The notes: a model not told the origin generated them from the sequence alone. Positions 30,083-39,554 are shown, counted from the stretch's first letter. The stretch: 64,000 bases of DNA from an uncultured Cohaesibacter sp. (GCF_963662805.1 NZ_OY759860.1:146750-210749), one strand, 5' to 3'. Program-made: numbers and translations.

Positions 30083-30403
30083 ATGGACATGATGAAGATG
30101 ATGAAGAAGGCCAAGGAAATGCAGGCCAAAATGGCCGAGATGCAGGAACAGGTGGCCGAAATGGAAGCAACCGGCGTGTCCGGTGGTGACATGGTCAAGG
30201 TGACCCTCTCCGGCAAAGGCGAGATGAAGTCCCTGTCCATCGATCCGTCTCTGGTCAGCCCCGACGATGCCGAGATCCTCGAGGATCTCATCATCGCCGC
30301 TCACAATGACGCAAAGGCAAAGGTCGAGGCCGCAATGCAGGAAAAAATGCAGTCGATGGCCAGCGATCTTGGCCTTCCTGCCGGCATGAACCTTCCATTC
30401 TGA
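30083..30403 (+). CDS. ybaB: YbaB/EbfC nucleoid-associated protein
   Basis: 106 residues from ATG 30083 (aagggga about nine bases upstream); an ATG at 30074 is in frame but too close to the SD. The sequence is the typical Met/Lys/Glu-rich YbaB: MKKAKEMQAKMAEMQEQ forms the coiled N-terminus and LPAGMNLPF the end. It binds DNA as a dimer and is usually co-transcribed with dnaX and recR. Here a LysE-type gene separates it from recR. Confidence 0.93.
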   Translation: MDMMKMMKKAKEMQAKMAEMQEQVAEMEATGVSGGDMVKVTLSGKGEMKSLSIDPSLVSPDDAEILEDLIIAAHNDAKAKVEAAMQEKMQSMASDLGLPAGMNLPF

Positions 30404-30434
30404 TCCTGACGTCTGCGGTGAAAGAGCTGATCCG

Positions 30435-31052
30435 ATGACCCTATCCTCGCTGTTGCTGTATGCCGGAACCCTGTTTCTGGTCGCCAGTGTGCCGGGGCCG
30501 AGCATCACGGCGCTGGTTGCCCGTGTCCTCAGCCGTGGCTCGCGCGATGTCCTGCCGTTCGTCGTTGCCATGTGGCTCGGCGAGGCGATCTGGCTGTCGC
30601 TGGCCATCGGTGGATTGTCGGTCGTCGCATCTGCTTTTGCCTCCGTCTTTGTGGTCATCAAATGGCTTGGTTGCGCCTATCTGGTCTATTTGGCCTACAG
30701 GATGTGGACCTCACGTCACGATGACGAGGTCGAGCAGAGCCTGCCGAACCGGGCCTCCGGGATCGGCATGTTTCTGGCCGGTTTTGCGGTGACCATGGGC
30801 AATCCGAAGATCATGCTCTTCTATGCGGCCCTGCTGCCGACCCTGATCGACCTTGGCTCTGTCACGACAATTGGCTGGTTCGAGCTGCTCATCACCATGG
30901 TGATCACGCTGGCGACGGTCGATCTCGGCTGGGTCTTCTTTGCAAGCAAGGCCCGCCGCCTGCTGCAGAGCGCCCGCGCTGTCCGCATCGCCAATCGCGC
31001 CGGAGCTGTCGCCATGGCGGGTGCCGCCGCCGCGATTGTCAGCAAATCATAA
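30435..31052 (+). CDS. LysE family translocator
   Basis: 205 residues with about six membrane helices and the RhtB/LysE hallmarks: the N-terminal VPGPSITALVARVLSRGSR and the middle MTMGNPKIMLF-like segment (VTMGNPKIMLFYAALLP). These proteins export amino acids or related metabolites by proton antiport; the substrate cannot be told. It is inserted in the normally compact dnaX–ybaB–recR run, 31 bases after ybaB and 46 before recR, so it may be co-transcribed with DNA replication/repair genes. Confidence 0.88.
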   Translation: MTLSSLLLYAGTLFLVASVPGPSITALVARVLSRGSRDVLPFVVAMWLGEAIWLSLAIGGLSVVASAFASVFVVIKWLGCAYLVYLAYRMWTSRHDDEVEQSLPNRASGIGMFLAGFAVTMGNPKIMLFYAALLPTLIDLGSVTTIGWFELLITMVITLATVDLGWVFFASKARRLLQSARAVRIANRAGAVAMAGAAAAIVSKS

Positions 31053-31098
31053 GAGACAGCCTCGCCCAGCGGTGGGCGACATCAAGGTGAGGTGAAGA

Positions 31099-31743
31099 AT
31101 GGCCAATCAGATGGCAGGGCCGGAAATCGAGAAACTGATCAAGCTGCTGGCGCGTCTGCCCGGTTTGGGGCCACGCTCCGCCCGCCGCGTCGGGCTGCAT
31201 CTCATCAAGAACAAGGATCAGTTGCTGGTGCCGCTCTCCGAGGCCATGGCGGACGCCGTTGACAAGGTCAAAGTCTGTGAAGTCTGTGGCAACATCGATA
31301 GCATGAGCCCTTGCACCATCTGTACGGACACGCGCCGCGATCCCACCCTTTTGGTGGTGGTCGAGGATGTCTCGGATCTCTGGGCGCTGGAGCGGGCCTC
31401 GGTTCTCAACGCTGCCTATCACGTCCTTGGCGGCACCCTTTCGCCGCTCGATGGCGTCGGACCGGATGATCTCAACATCGCGGGCTTGCTTGCACGCACG
31501 GCCAAAGGCGAGATAAGGGAAATCATTCTCGCCGTCAACGCCACGGTCGAGGGCCAGACCACGGCCCACTATATCACCGATCAGTTGCAGGCTCAGGCAA
31601 AAGAGCTCAAGCAGTCCAATCCGGATTACGAGCCAGTCAAGATCTCCCAGCTCGCCCATGGCGTGCCCATCGGTGGCGAGCTAGACTATCTCGACGAAGG
31701 CACGCTGTTGCAGGCCATGCGCAGCCGCAAGGAATTCGGCTAG
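31099..31743 (+). CDS. recR: Recombination protein RecR
   Basis: 214 residues, slightly longer than the usual 198–201. It begins with the helix-hairpin-helix LARLPGLGPRSARR, then a zinc finger CEVCGNIDSMSPCTIC, then the Toprim domain (VVVEDVSDLWALERASVL). It ends in the Walker-like SQLAHGVPIGGELDYLDEGT. RecR loads RecA onto SSB-coated gaps together with RecF and RecO. The SD aggtgaag is just upstream. Its stop overlaps the convergent downstream gene by four bases. Confidence 0.96.
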   Translation: MANQMAGPEIEKLIKLLARLPGLGPRSARRVGLHLIKNKDQLLVPLSEAMADAVDKVKVCEVCGNIDSMSPCTICTDTRRDPTLLVVVEDVSDLWALERASVLNAAYHVLGGTLSPLDGVGPDDLNIAGLLARTAKGEIREIILAVNATVEGQTTAHYITDQLQAQAKELKQSNPDYEPVKISQLAHGVPIGGELDYLDEGTLLQAMRSRKEFG

Positions 31744-32453
31744 GCCAGTACCTTCAGCCTTTCGAAGTGGTTCATGTCGACAAAAGAGCAGAAGGCAGGT
31801 GGCTCCAGTTCGATGATCGGTGCGGCTTCCTGCAGATCTTCCAGGATCTCAACAAGACCCTTGTGCCAGGCAAACATCGCCTCATCGCTGAAGCGAGCCA
31901 CCACGTAGGCAAAGGTGATGTGAAAGCCATAGCTGTCGTGGTCCGGATGGCGATAGCCGAAGACGTCGGCCAGACGATCACGCCAGACTTTCATCGCCTT
32001 GCGATCCGCGTTGGTCAACCCGTCCACCGACAGCCCGTTGGGGGTCGCTCCAATAACCTCAACCTTGAAGCTATCCGGCGCTTCAAACCCTTCCAGCCGA
32101 TTGAGAAAGATCTCGGTCATCTCGTCGATTGGCGTGTCGAGGGCCACATCCTCGGGCCAGAAGGGCAGCTTGCGGCGATATTCGATGATGCCCTGAAACA
32201 GCGTCATGTGCAGGCTGGACTCGGCGGTGAAAGCCAGCTTGTCCGCTTCCGGCAGAGACTGCATCCGCGCGCGCGCGCCGATCACGGCCTGCGCTGACAT
32301 CGATCCGCTTTCCAGATGGCAGACAATCGTGTTGCCCGGCTCTTCAAGAAATACGCCATCTGCGCTGTAGCGGGTGCCAAGATGGCGCAACGGCGATTGA
32401 TTGAACGACTGCGAGAAGCCATGCAGATGGTGCGGAAGAGTCTGAAGGGTCAT
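31740..32453 (-). CDS. 2H phosphoesterase-like protein (DUF1868 type)
   Basis: 237 residues from ATG 32453 (aagg about eight bases upstream); the frame is open further but the extension is not protein-like. Two HxT motifs, HMTLFQG (about residue 105) and HITFAY (about 190), are the signature of the 2H phosphoesterase superfamily, and GTRYSADGVFLEEPGNTIVC fits the DUF1868 subgroup. By superfamily it may open 2',3'-cyclic phosphates on RNA or nucleotides; no member function known to me. It overlaps the recR stop by four bases on the opposite strand. Confidence 0.75.
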   Translation of the reverse strand: MTLQTLPHHLHGFSQSFNQSPLRHLGTRYSADGVFLEEPGNTIVCHLESGSMSAQAVIGARARMQSLPEADKLAFTAESSLHMTLFQGIIEYRRKLPFWPEDVALDTPIDEMTEIFLNRLEGFEAPDSFKVEVIGATPNGLSVDGLTNADRKAMKVWRDRLADVFGYRHPDHDSYGFHITFAYVVARFSDEAMFAWHKGLVEILEDLQEAAPIIELEPPAFCSFVDMNHFERLKVLA

Positions 32454-32563
32454 GAAACCAGCCTTGGTGCAATGATTATGAGAATGAAGGAAGACATATC
32501 GGCCTGACGTTACAGAGTGATGACTCTGCAACTGTGTCGGCGGGATACGAGTCGTAATGCCTG

Positions 32564-33865
32564 TCATTCACCGTCGAAAAGAGACGCCATGCGGCGGCTC
32601 ACTTCATCCTCCGGCCCGGCAATGCCGACCGGTTGGCCACGATGCCGAGGCTCTTGTGGTGCCTTGACGCGCGACTCTTCTGCGATGGCATCGGCCTTGT
32701 TCTGTGCTCTCGCCATGGCTTCGAGTTCGGCTTCGCTGACGTCGATATCCTCGATCTTCTGGCCGCGTTTGACGATCTTGCCGGTCGAGGTGAGGATCTG
32801 GTCGATGTCCTTCTGGGTCTGGCCGAAATGGGTCTGCAGTTTTGCCACGCGATCATCGAGACGGATCACGTCCTCCATCAGAAGGGCGACTTCTCGCTGG
32901 ATGATATGGGCTTGCTCGCGCATCCGGGCATCCTTGAGCACCGATTGCACGACCTGGATTGACAGGGTCAGCAGGGATGGCGAAACGATCACCACCCGCG
33001 TGCGATGCGCGAGCTGGACGATGTCATCGAACTGCTCGTGCAGATCGGCAAACAGGCTTTCGGACGGCACGAACATGAAGGCGGTGTCCTGCGTCTCGCC
33101 GGGAATGAAATAGCGCTCCGAGATATCCTTGATGTGCTTCTTCACGTCATTGCGGAAGCGCGTGCGGGCGGCTTTGTCCTCGTCCGGTGTCTGGGCTTCC
33201 TTGACCGCAGTCCAGCCCTCGAGCGGGAACTTGGCATCGATGATCAACACCGCATTGTCATTCGGGATATGAATGACGCAGTCGGGGCGGGTCTTGTTGG
33301 ACAGGGTGAACTGGAAATCATAGGCATGCTTGGGCAGTGCATCCTCGATGATCGCTTCCATCCGTCCCTGACCGAAAGTGCCACGCGTCTGCTTGTTGGC
33401 GAGAATCTGCTGCAGCTCGACCACCCGCCCGGACAGCTCGGTGATGTTGCCCTGAGCCTTGTCGATCACTGCCAGCCGCTCATGCAGCGCCCTGAGATTG
33501 TCTCCTGTCGCCTTCTGCTGGTCGGTAAGGCTTTTGGTGACCGTCTGGGTCAGACGATGGCCCATGCCGTCCATGCGGGTGGTCAGTGCCTGCGCCATCT
33601 CGGTCTGGCGAGTCGAGAAGATCTCGGCCATGGTCTGCATCCGGCCTGTCATCTCAGCCTGTAGCCGCGACAGCTCCTCGACTTGTGCCCGCTGGGCCTT
33701 GGCCTGTTCCTGCGCGTCATAGAGCTCCTGCTCGCGCGCGCCGCTCTCACGGTTCTGCGAAATGAGCAGCCAGACCAGAAGAAACCCGACAAGGGCTATC
33801 GCCCCGATCAGGATCTGAAAGGTCGTCAGGCCATGCTGGCCGATGGTAATCACGATGTCATTCAT
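32564..33865 (-). CDS. rmuC: DNA recombination protein RmuC
   Basis: 433 residues. An N-terminal membrane anchor (about 18–37) is followed by a long coiled coil (about 45–150) rich in Gln and Glu. The RmuC nuclease-like domain then contains LPKHAYDFQFTL, IIDAKFPLEGW and AFMFVPSESLFADLHE. RmuC limits recombination at inverted repeats and resembles restriction-type nucleases with a D-(E/D)xK site, seen here as the Asp and Lys of IIDAK. It is transcribed leftward, divergent from def. Confidence 0.93.
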   Translation of the reverse strand: MNDIVITIGQHGLTTFQILIGAIALVGFLLVWLLISQNRESGAREQELYDAQEQAKAQRAQVEELSRLQAEMTGRMQTMAEIFSTRQTEMAQALTTRMDGMGHRLTQTVTKSLTDQQKATGDNLRALHERLAVIDKAQGNITELSGRVVELQQILANKQTRGTFGQGRMEAIIEDALPKHAYDFQFTLSNKTRPDCVIHIPNDNAVLIIDAKFPLEGWTAVKEAQTPDEDKAARTRFRNDVKKHIKDISERYFIPGETQDTAFMFVPSESLFADLHEQFDDIVQLAHRTRVVIVSPSLLTLSIQVVQSVLKDARMREQAHIIQREVALLMEDVIRLDDRVAKLQTHFGQTQKDIDQILTSTGKIVKRGQKIEDIDVSEAELEAMARAQNKADAIAEESRVKAPQEPRHRGQPVGIAGPEDEVSRRMASLFDGE

Positions 33866-34020
33866 GGCCCGACTATAGATCGATTCGCCACAAGCGGAAA
33901 CAAAATGAGAACAGATCGATTTCTCGTCAACGGCTCTCTTGTTGAGAAGAGGGCTAAAATCGGCGGTCCTTAACTTGTTTCTGATTGACGCCCATCGCCC
34001 AAACGCTTACATCACCTGCC

Positions 34021-34548
34021 ATGGCACTGTTGGATATCGTTACATTGCCGGATCCGATGCTGCGAGAGCAGTCTGCTCCGGTTGAGCGCGTGGATGATGA
34101 TCTGCGTCGCCTTGTCGAAAACATGTTTGAAACCATGTACAACGCCCCGGGCATTGGTCTGGCTGGCATCCAGGTCGGTGTGCCCTTGCGCATCTTCACC
34201 ATGGACTGCGCCAAGGACGGTGACGAGAAGACGCCGATCTGCATGATCAACCCGGAAATCCTCTGGCAATCGGACGATCTCAGCTCTTACGAGGAAGGCT
34301 GCCTGTCGATCCCCGACTATTATGCCGAGGTAGAGCGCCCCGCGTCCGTCAGGTTCCGCTATCTCGACCAGTTCGGCAAGGAGCAGGAAATGCTCTGCGA
34401 AGGACTTGATGCCACCTGTGCACAACATGAATTCGACCATCTCAACGGTGCGCTGTTCATCGACTATATCTCCAAACTGCGTCGCGACCGGGTGATCAAG
34501 AAATTCGCCAAACTAGCCAAGCAGAAAGACAAGTCGGGCGTGCTCTGA
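34021..34548 (+). CDS. def: Peptide deformylase
   Basis: 175 residues from ATG 34021; the upstream TTG at 33985 is rejected because the family starts MALLDIVTLPDPMLR. The three PDF motifs are present: GIGLAGIQVG, EEGCLSIP with metal-binding Cys94, and QHEFDHLNG with His136, Glu137 and His140. Motif I has Gly where many enzymes have Ala. It removes the formyl group from nascent proteins. fmt and truA follow on the same strand, a standard arrangement. No strong SD is seen. Confidence 0.95.
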   Translation: MALLDIVTLPDPMLREQSAPVERVDDDLRRLVENMFETMYNAPGIGLAGIQVGVPLRIFTMDCAKDGDEKTPICMINPEILWQSDDLSSYEEGCLSIPDYYAEVERPASVRFRYLDQFGKEQEMLCEGLDATCAQHEFDHLNGALFIDYISKLRRDRVIKKFAKLAKQKDKSGVL

Positions 34549-34590
34549 GCCACCCCCGCCTACAGTCCAGACACATTGCAAGGATTTGCC

Positions 34591-35520
34591 ATGCTGCGCG
34601 TCATCTTTATGGGTACCCCGGATTTCTCGGTGCCGACCCTGATGGAAATCGTCGGGCAGGGCCACGAGGTCGTCGCGGTCTACAGCCAGCCGCCAAGACC
34701 CGCTGGACGCGGCATGGAAGAGCGCAAGTCTCCGGTGCATGAGGCGGCAGAACGTCTCGGCCTGCCGGTCTTCACACCGACATCGCTGAAATCCGGAGAC
34801 GAGCAGGAACAATTCCGTGCGCTCGACGCCGATGTGGCGGTCGTTGTCGCCTATGGCCTGCTGCTGCCGAAGGCCATTCTCGAAGCGCCGCGTGATGGTT
34901 GCCTCAACCTGCACGGCTCGCTTTTGCCCCGCTGGCGAGGCGCGGCCCCGATCCAGCGCGCCATCATGGCCGGTGACGCCGAGACCGGCGTTCAGGTCAT
35001 GCGCATGGACGAGGGCCTTGACACCGGCGATGTTGCCATGTCCGAGACGATCCAGATTACCGAGACCATGACGGCACAGGATCTGCATGATCGCATGATG
35101 GTGCTCGGTGCCGATCTGATGGTCCGCGCTCTGGCGGCCCTGTCGCGAGGGGGCCTGACCTCGCGCCCACAAGATAGCGAAGGCGTGACCTACGCCAAGA
35201 AGATCGACAAGGCGGAAAGCCGCATCGATTTCTCTGCTCCCGCGACCGACGTGCACAACAAGATCCGCGGCCTGTCTCCCTTCCCCGGAGCATGGTGCGA
35301 GATGACCATTCGCGGCAAGGCCCAGCGGGTCAAGATCCTGCGTTCTGCTTCTGCCGAGGGCAAGGGCGAGCCCGGCGCTTTGCTTGATGATGCCATGACG
35401 GTTGCCTGTGGCGAGGGGGCTGTGCGCCTCATCGAGCTGCAACGGGCCGGCAAGGGTGCCATGAAGGCCGAAGACTTCCAGCGCGGCGCAGACCTCAAGG
35501 TCGGCGACGTCATTGCCTGA
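34591..35520 (+). CDS. fmt: Methionyl-tRNA formyltransferase
   Basis: 309 residues from ATG 34591, with aagga six bases upstream. The N-terminal formyltransferase domain has RVIFMGTPDFSVPTL at the start, then the active-site segment NLHGSLLPRWRGAAPIQ and the following DEGLDTGDV. The C-terminal OB-like tRNA-binding domain starts near residue 205 (KIRGLSPFPGAW). It formylates initiator Met-tRNA with 10-formyl-tetrahydrofolate. It lies 42 bases after def and 12 before truA, so the three genes form an operon. Confidence 0.96.
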   Translation: MLRVIFMGTPDFSVPTLMEIVGQGHEVVAVYSQPPRPAGRGMEERKSPVHEAAERLGLPVFTPTSLKSGDEQEQFRALDADVAVVVAYGLLLPKAILEAPRDGCLNLHGSLLPRWRGAAPIQRAIMAGDAETGVQVMRMDEGLDTGDVAMSETIQITETMTAQDLHDRMMVLGADLMVRALAALSRGGLTSRPQDSEGVTYAKKIDKAESRIDFSAPATDVHNKIRGLSPFPGAWCEMTIRGKAQRVKILRSASAEGKGEPGALLDDAMTVACGEGAVRLIELQRAGKGAMKAEDFQRGADLKVGDVIA

Positions 35521-35532
35521 CGAAGAGACCGG

Positions 35533-36327
35533 ATGCCACGCTTCAAGCTTCTCATCGAATATGACGGACGCCCCTTTTCAGGCTGGCAGCGTCAGGACAA
35601 TGCCCCCAGCGTCATGGGGCTGATTGAGGAGTCTCTTTTCAAGTTCGCCCGCGAGCGCGTCACCCTGTTTGGCGCAGGTCGCACCGATTCCGGCGTCCAT
35701 GCCATCGGGCAGGTGGCCCATTTCGATCTCGAGCGTGACTGGCACAGCCAGAAGATCAAGGAAGCGCTCAATCATTTCCTCAAGGAGACGGGTGTTGCCA
35801 TCCTCGACAGCTGGAAGGTGACGGAGGACTTCGACAGCCGTTTTCTGGCCTCCAAACGTTATTATCGCTATCGGATCTGCAACCGTCGTGCGCCACTCAC
35901 CTTCGAGATCGGTCGCGCATGGCAATATAGCTATCCCATCGATATCGACCTGATGCAGCAGGGGGCCGATCAGTTGGTCGGTCACTATGACTTCACCACC
36001 TTTCGCGCCACCGCCTGTCAGGCTAAGAGCCCTTGGCGCACGATGGAAAGCCTCAAGGTCAGCCGGGAAGGGGAATGGGTCTATCTCGACGCCATGTCAC
36101 GTTCCTTCCTGCACAACCAGATCCGCTCCTTCGTCGGCTCGCTGGTCGAGGTTGGCGCGGCACGAAAACCGGTGGGATGGATCACCGAGATCCTCAACGC
36201 CCGTGACCGCCGCGCCTGTGGGCCCGTTGCCCCACCGGACGGGCTCTATCTCACGCAGGTAGACTATCCTGAGGACGTCGATTATCTCGTCCAAGAGGAA
36301 CCGTGGACGGGCCACACAAAGGACTGA
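35533..36327 (+). CDS. truA: tRNA pseudouridine(38-40) synthase
   Basis: 264 residues. The catalytic aspartate is Asp52 in GAGRTDSGVHAIGQVAHF, and the second conserved block is FLHNQIRSFVGSLVEVG near residue 200. The C-terminal block carries the usual RRACGPVAPPDGLYL. TruA converts U38–U40 in tRNA anticodon arms to pseudouridine. It starts 12 bases after the fmt stop and ends 23 bases before the convergent membrane-protein gene. Confidence 0.96.
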   Translation: MPRFKLLIEYDGRPFSGWQRQDNAPSVMGLIEESLFKFARERVTLFGAGRTDSGVHAIGQVAHFDLERDWHSQKIKEALNHFLKETGVAILDSWKVTEDFDSRFLASKRYYRYRICNRRAPLTFEIGRAWQYSYPIDIDLMQQGADQLVGHYDFTTFRATACQAKSPWRTMESLKVSREGEWVYLDAMSRSFLHNQIRSFVGSLVEVGAARKPVGWITEILNARDRRACGPVAPPDGLYLTQVDYPEDVDYLVQEEPWTGHTKD

Positions 36328-36350
36328 AACCTGGTGGCTGACTGGGTAGA

Positions 36351-36929
36351 TCAGGTGGCGATGGTGGCATGGCCGGTCAACTGGAACAGAACGACCGTCG
36401 CCGCGATATTGGCGACCATAAGCAGCACCGACAGGGCCAGCGCCATCGAACCGGGACAGTCGAGCACGAAGCGGAACAGCCGATAGGAAATCCAGAGGGC
36501 AAAGAGGATGATCCCGAGGGTCACCATGACGGTGACGCCGCCCCCGCCAAGCCCTGACGAGACGATTGCTCCGGGCACGAGGGTCAACAGCAGGACGATG
36601 ACCCCGAGCCAGTTGTAACTGACGATCAGCGGCATGATGCGGTCGCGAAAGCCCAGTGACCGGCAAATCAGGTAGAGGAGCGCCGGACCGAGCCCCCAGT
36701 CGAGCAGCGTGTTGGCCATCCAGAAGCCCAAGCCGCCTTCCCGGAACAGAAGGATGCTGTTCACGTCCCCGAACAACACCGTATGCAACAGGCTGATCGG
36801 CTCGACGATAATGATCGCAAGGAAGGACAGGAGGACTCCGCGCATCGTCGCATCGATCCTGTAGAGCGCTTCCTCATCGCCGCGCACAAAGGCCCAGACG
36901 AGCTCGAGATGGAAAAGAATATAGGCCAT
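36351..36929 (-). CDS. Membrane protein of unknown function
   Basis: 192 residues with four to five predicted transmembrane helices (near 25–45, 70–92, 102–128, 130–150, 163–185). The N-terminal ELVWAFVRGDEEALYRID is cytosolic-looking and acidic. No recognised catalytic motif. The general layout recalls YIP1-like/DUF membrane proteins found near truA and dapE in related genomes, but I cannot name a family with confidence. It shares the leftward strand with dapE (78 bases apart, dapE upstream), so co-transcription is possible. Confidence 0.7.
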   Translation of the reverse strand: MAYILFHLELVWAFVRGDEEALYRIDATMRGVLLSFLAIIIVEPISLLHTVLFGDVNSILLFREGGLGFWMANTLLDWGLGPALLYLICRSLGFRDRIMPLIVSYNWLGVIVLLLTLVPGAIVSSGLGGGGVTVMVTLGIILFALWISYRLFRFVLDCPGSMALALSVLLMVANIAATVVLFQLTGHATIAT

Positions 36930-37007
36930 GCAGTTCCGAACTGGGATAGACGAGACAAAAGCAGGGTCAGCATAACCAACCCCGCCAATATGGCAATCTT
37001 CAGGCTT

Positions 37008-38183
37008 CTAGCCTTGCGGCGGGAAGTAGCTCATCAAATACTCGTAATAGATATCTGAGAGGGTCTGCAGATCGTCTAGCGCGATATGTTCGTCGATCTT
37101 GTGCATGGTCTTGCCGACAAGGCCGAATTCGATCACCGGGCAATAGTCCTTGATGAAGCGGGCGTCGGACGTGCCACCGTCAGTGGAATGCTCCGGCATT
37201 TTGCCTGTCACCTTGGCAACGGCAGCGCTGAAGCCATTGATCAGTTTTTCAGACCGGGTCAGGAAAGCCTGACTCATTGCCGGTTCCATTTCGAGCACAA
37301 CGTGGAAATCCTCGGACGGCAGGCTTTCCTTGGCGCGGGACAGCACCAGATCGGCAATCTTGTCCGCGTCCCAAAGGTCATTGTAGCGCACGTTGAACCG
37401 GGCGGATGCGGCCTTGGGGATGAGGTTCCATGTCTCGTTGCCCACATCCATGGAAACAAACTCAAGGTTTGTCGGCTGGAAATGATCCGTGCCGTGATCA
37501 AGGACGGCTGAGCTCAGGCAGGACACGGCCTTGGCCAGAACGGGAACCGGATTGTGCGCCAGATGCGGATAGGCCACATGGCCCTGTTGGCCCATCACGG
37601 TCAGGGTGCCGGACTGGCTGCCGCGGCGGCCAATCTTGATGGCGTCGCCCATGGCCTCGGGGTTGGTCGGCTCGCCGACGATGGCATCATTGAACCGCTC
37701 GCCGCGATCCGCAGCCCATTGCATCAGTTTGACCGTGCCGTTGATCGCCGGACCTTCTTCATCGCCGGTGATCAGCAGAGAAATCGTGCCGTGTGGTTCA
37801 CCATGCAGCTCGATATATTTCAGAACCGCCGCGATGAAGGCTCCGATGCCACCCTTCATGTCCGACGTGCCACGACCATAAAGTTGTCCGTCTCTCACTT
37901 CGCCAGCAAAGGGTGGAACAGACCACAGGGTCTCATCACCGGTCGGGACAACATCCGCATGACCGGCAAAGGTCAGATGCGGGCCTTCGCCGCCACTGAT
38001 CTTGGCGAACAGGTTTTCAACGTCCGGCGTGCCCTGGTCTGTGAAGACTGGGCGGTGAACCAGAAACCCCAGTGGGCTGAGCAGGGTGTCGAGATAGGCC
38101 ATGGCCCCGGCTTCCTTGGGCGTGACGCTGGGGCACTGAACGAGTTTCTGGGTGATTTCCAGAGCAGAGGGGGCTTTGGTCAT
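37008..38183 (-). CDS. dapE: Succinyl-diaminopimelate desuccinylase
   Basis: 391 residues from ATG 38183; an ATG at 38198 is five codons upstream and neither has a good SD. An M20-family dizinc enzyme. Metal and active-site motifs are FAGHADVVPTGDETLW, GRGTSDMKGGIGAF and TGDEEGPAINGT, and VEFGLVGKTMHKIDEH lies at the end. It cleaves N-succinyl-LL-2,6-diaminopimelate in lysine and peptidoglycan precursor synthesis. dapD, which acts two steps earlier, lies 4 kb away on the same strand, separated by unrelated genes. Confidence 0.95.
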   Translation of the reverse strand: MTKAPSALEITQKLVQCPSVTPKEAGAMAYLDTLLSPLGFLVHRPVFTDQGTPDVENLFAKISGGEGPHLTFAGHADVVPTGDETLWSVPPFAGEVRDGQLYGRGTSDMKGGIGAFIAAVLKYIELHGEPHGTISLLITGDEEGPAINGTVKLMQWAADRGERFNDAIVGEPTNPEAMGDAIKIGRRGSQSGTLTVMGQQGHVAYPHLAHNPVPVLAKAVSCLSSAVLDHGTDHFQPTNLEFVSMDVGNETWNLIPKAASARFNVRYNDLWDADKIADLVLSRAKESLPSEDFHVVLEMEPAMSQAFLTRSEKLINGFSAAVAKVTGKMPEHSTDGGTSDARFIKDYCPVIEFGLVGKTMHKIDEHIALDDLQTLSDIYYEYLMSYFPPQG

Positions 38184-38489
38184 TCGCGGCGCTTTCATCT
38201 AAAAATGGCCCGGTCAGATTGGGCTGGTCGCCATGCGCGATGATCTGCGGCGCAATCGAGAAACGGCAAAGCGTCTGTCATGCGACCGGTGGCAGGATCG
38301 GTCTGGCAGGGGAGAACACAGGAAATGGGATCATCTTTCCGGGTTGAGAAAAACTGTGCGGCGCCACCTTAGGCAAGGTTGCAGCAGCCTTCAATCCACT
38401 TTCGACCCGGCACGGACAAAAGGTAGCGACTTTGGTTGAAAAGTCATGGACGTCAGTCCGGCGTCCTACGGGCTTTTCCGAAAGGGATG

Positions 38490-38975
38490 TCAGATCGGAG
38501 CGACGGTCTCCGAGCCCTGATCGTCGCCAGCCTCGGAAGCGGGCGACTTGTGCACACCAAATCCCAGATCGATGAAATAGATCAGCCAGAAGGGCAGGAT
38601 CGCCATGAGATAGAAGCCCCGCGTCTCGATGCCGACACTGCAGGACAGGGGATAATGGGGAGCAAGAGCCGTCAGCGTACCGAGGATCGGAATCGCATAG
38701 GCAAAGAAGCTCAGATGGCCGCGACCGCGATCTCGCAGTCGCTTGATGGCCACGCAATACCACATGAAGAAGAAGGTGGCGGCCATGATGCCAAGGGCAC
38801 CGTAATAGACCTTGCCCAGAGGCAGTGTCGGGTCCATCAGGCAGAGATAATTCTCATGCACCCTGAACAGGAAGGCAGCACCGATCTCGAGCGGAAACAG
38901 CAGGAGATGGGCAAGCCAGAATTCCTTGCGGCCTATCTGGCCACGGCTGTCAAACAGCAACTGTTCCGTGATCAT
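38490..38975 (-). CDS. DUF805-like inner membrane protein
   Basis: 161 residues from ATG 38975, supported by ggaggagatgtc upstream. The N-terminal DSRGQIGRKEFWLAHLLLF and the internal WYCVAIKRLRDRGRGHLSF match the DUF805 pattern (GR…R..FW and a KRLxDxGxS/G motif between helices). Four membrane helices are predicted. Function unknown. The C-terminal 25 residues are polar and acidic. It lies alone between dapE (291-base gap, nothing notable in it) and the carboxymuconolactone decarboxylase-like gene. Confidence 0.75.
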   Translation of the reverse strand: MITEQLLFDSRGQIGRKEFWLAHLLLFPLEIGAAFLFRVHENYLCLMDPTLPLGKVYYGALGIMAATFFFMWYCVAIKRLRDRGRGHLSFFAYAIPILGTLTALAPHYPLSCSVGIETRGFYLMAILPFWLIYFIDLGFGVHKSPASEAGDDQGSETVAPI

Positions 38976-39116
38976 GACATCTCCTCCGGCCCGGCCTCGA
39001 CTGGCAAGGACCAATCAGACGGCTCGCGGCACGTCGAGTGTGACCCTTTTGCAAGGGCCAAACCATGACTTGCCGCAAGACCGCAAAGATCAGTAGGCAC
39101 TATTCCTGAGCGAGCG

Positions 39117-39554
39117 TCAATCGGCGGCTGCAACCCCGTCTCGCTGCGCGGAGGAAAAGACATCAAGCGCGACATTCAGTCCGTTGATCGCCGCAGGAAG
39201 GCCGCCATAAACGGCCATCTGCCAGATGATCTCGATGATCTCCTCTTCGCTGCAGCCAACCGCCAGACTATGCTCGATATTGATCCTGAGCTGCGGTCCC
39301 GTCTGGCCACCCAGAGCGGTGAGGGCGGCGAGAGTTGCCAACTGCCGGGTGCGGGCATCAAGGCCCGAGCGAGAATAATGCCGCCCGTAGGCCCATTCGA
39401 TCAGGCTTTCAGAGAAGCCCGGAACGCGGGCATCATATTGTGCCGAGAGGGCTTTTTCGAGGTGAGGATGGTGCTTGGCGCAATAGGCGCGGCCCCGTTC
39501 AAGCGCGCTGGTTTGAGGAGCGGACACGCGGGATTGTTCTTGTGCTTCGGTCAT
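39117..39554 (-). CDS. Carboxymuconolactone decarboxylase family protein
   Basis: 145 residues from ATG 39554, with ggagg seven bases upstream. The CMD/AhpD-like all-helical domain shows ARTRQLATLAALTALGGQTG, LRINIEHSLAVGCSEEEI and MAVYGGLPAAINGLN, the pattern of gamma-carboxymuconolactone decarboxylases. Some members are decarboxylases; others are peroxidase-like. The start lies 56 bases inside the end of the MerR gene in another frame, so the two are translationally coupled and the regulator likely controls this gene. Confidence 0.85.
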   Translation of the reverse strand: MTEAQEQSRVSAPQTSALERGRAYCAKHHPHLEKALSAQYDARVPGFSESLIEWAYGRHYSRSGLDARTRQLATLAALTALGGQTGPQLRINIEHSLAVGCSEEEIIEIIWQMAVYGGLPAAINGLNVALDVFSSAQRDGVAAAD

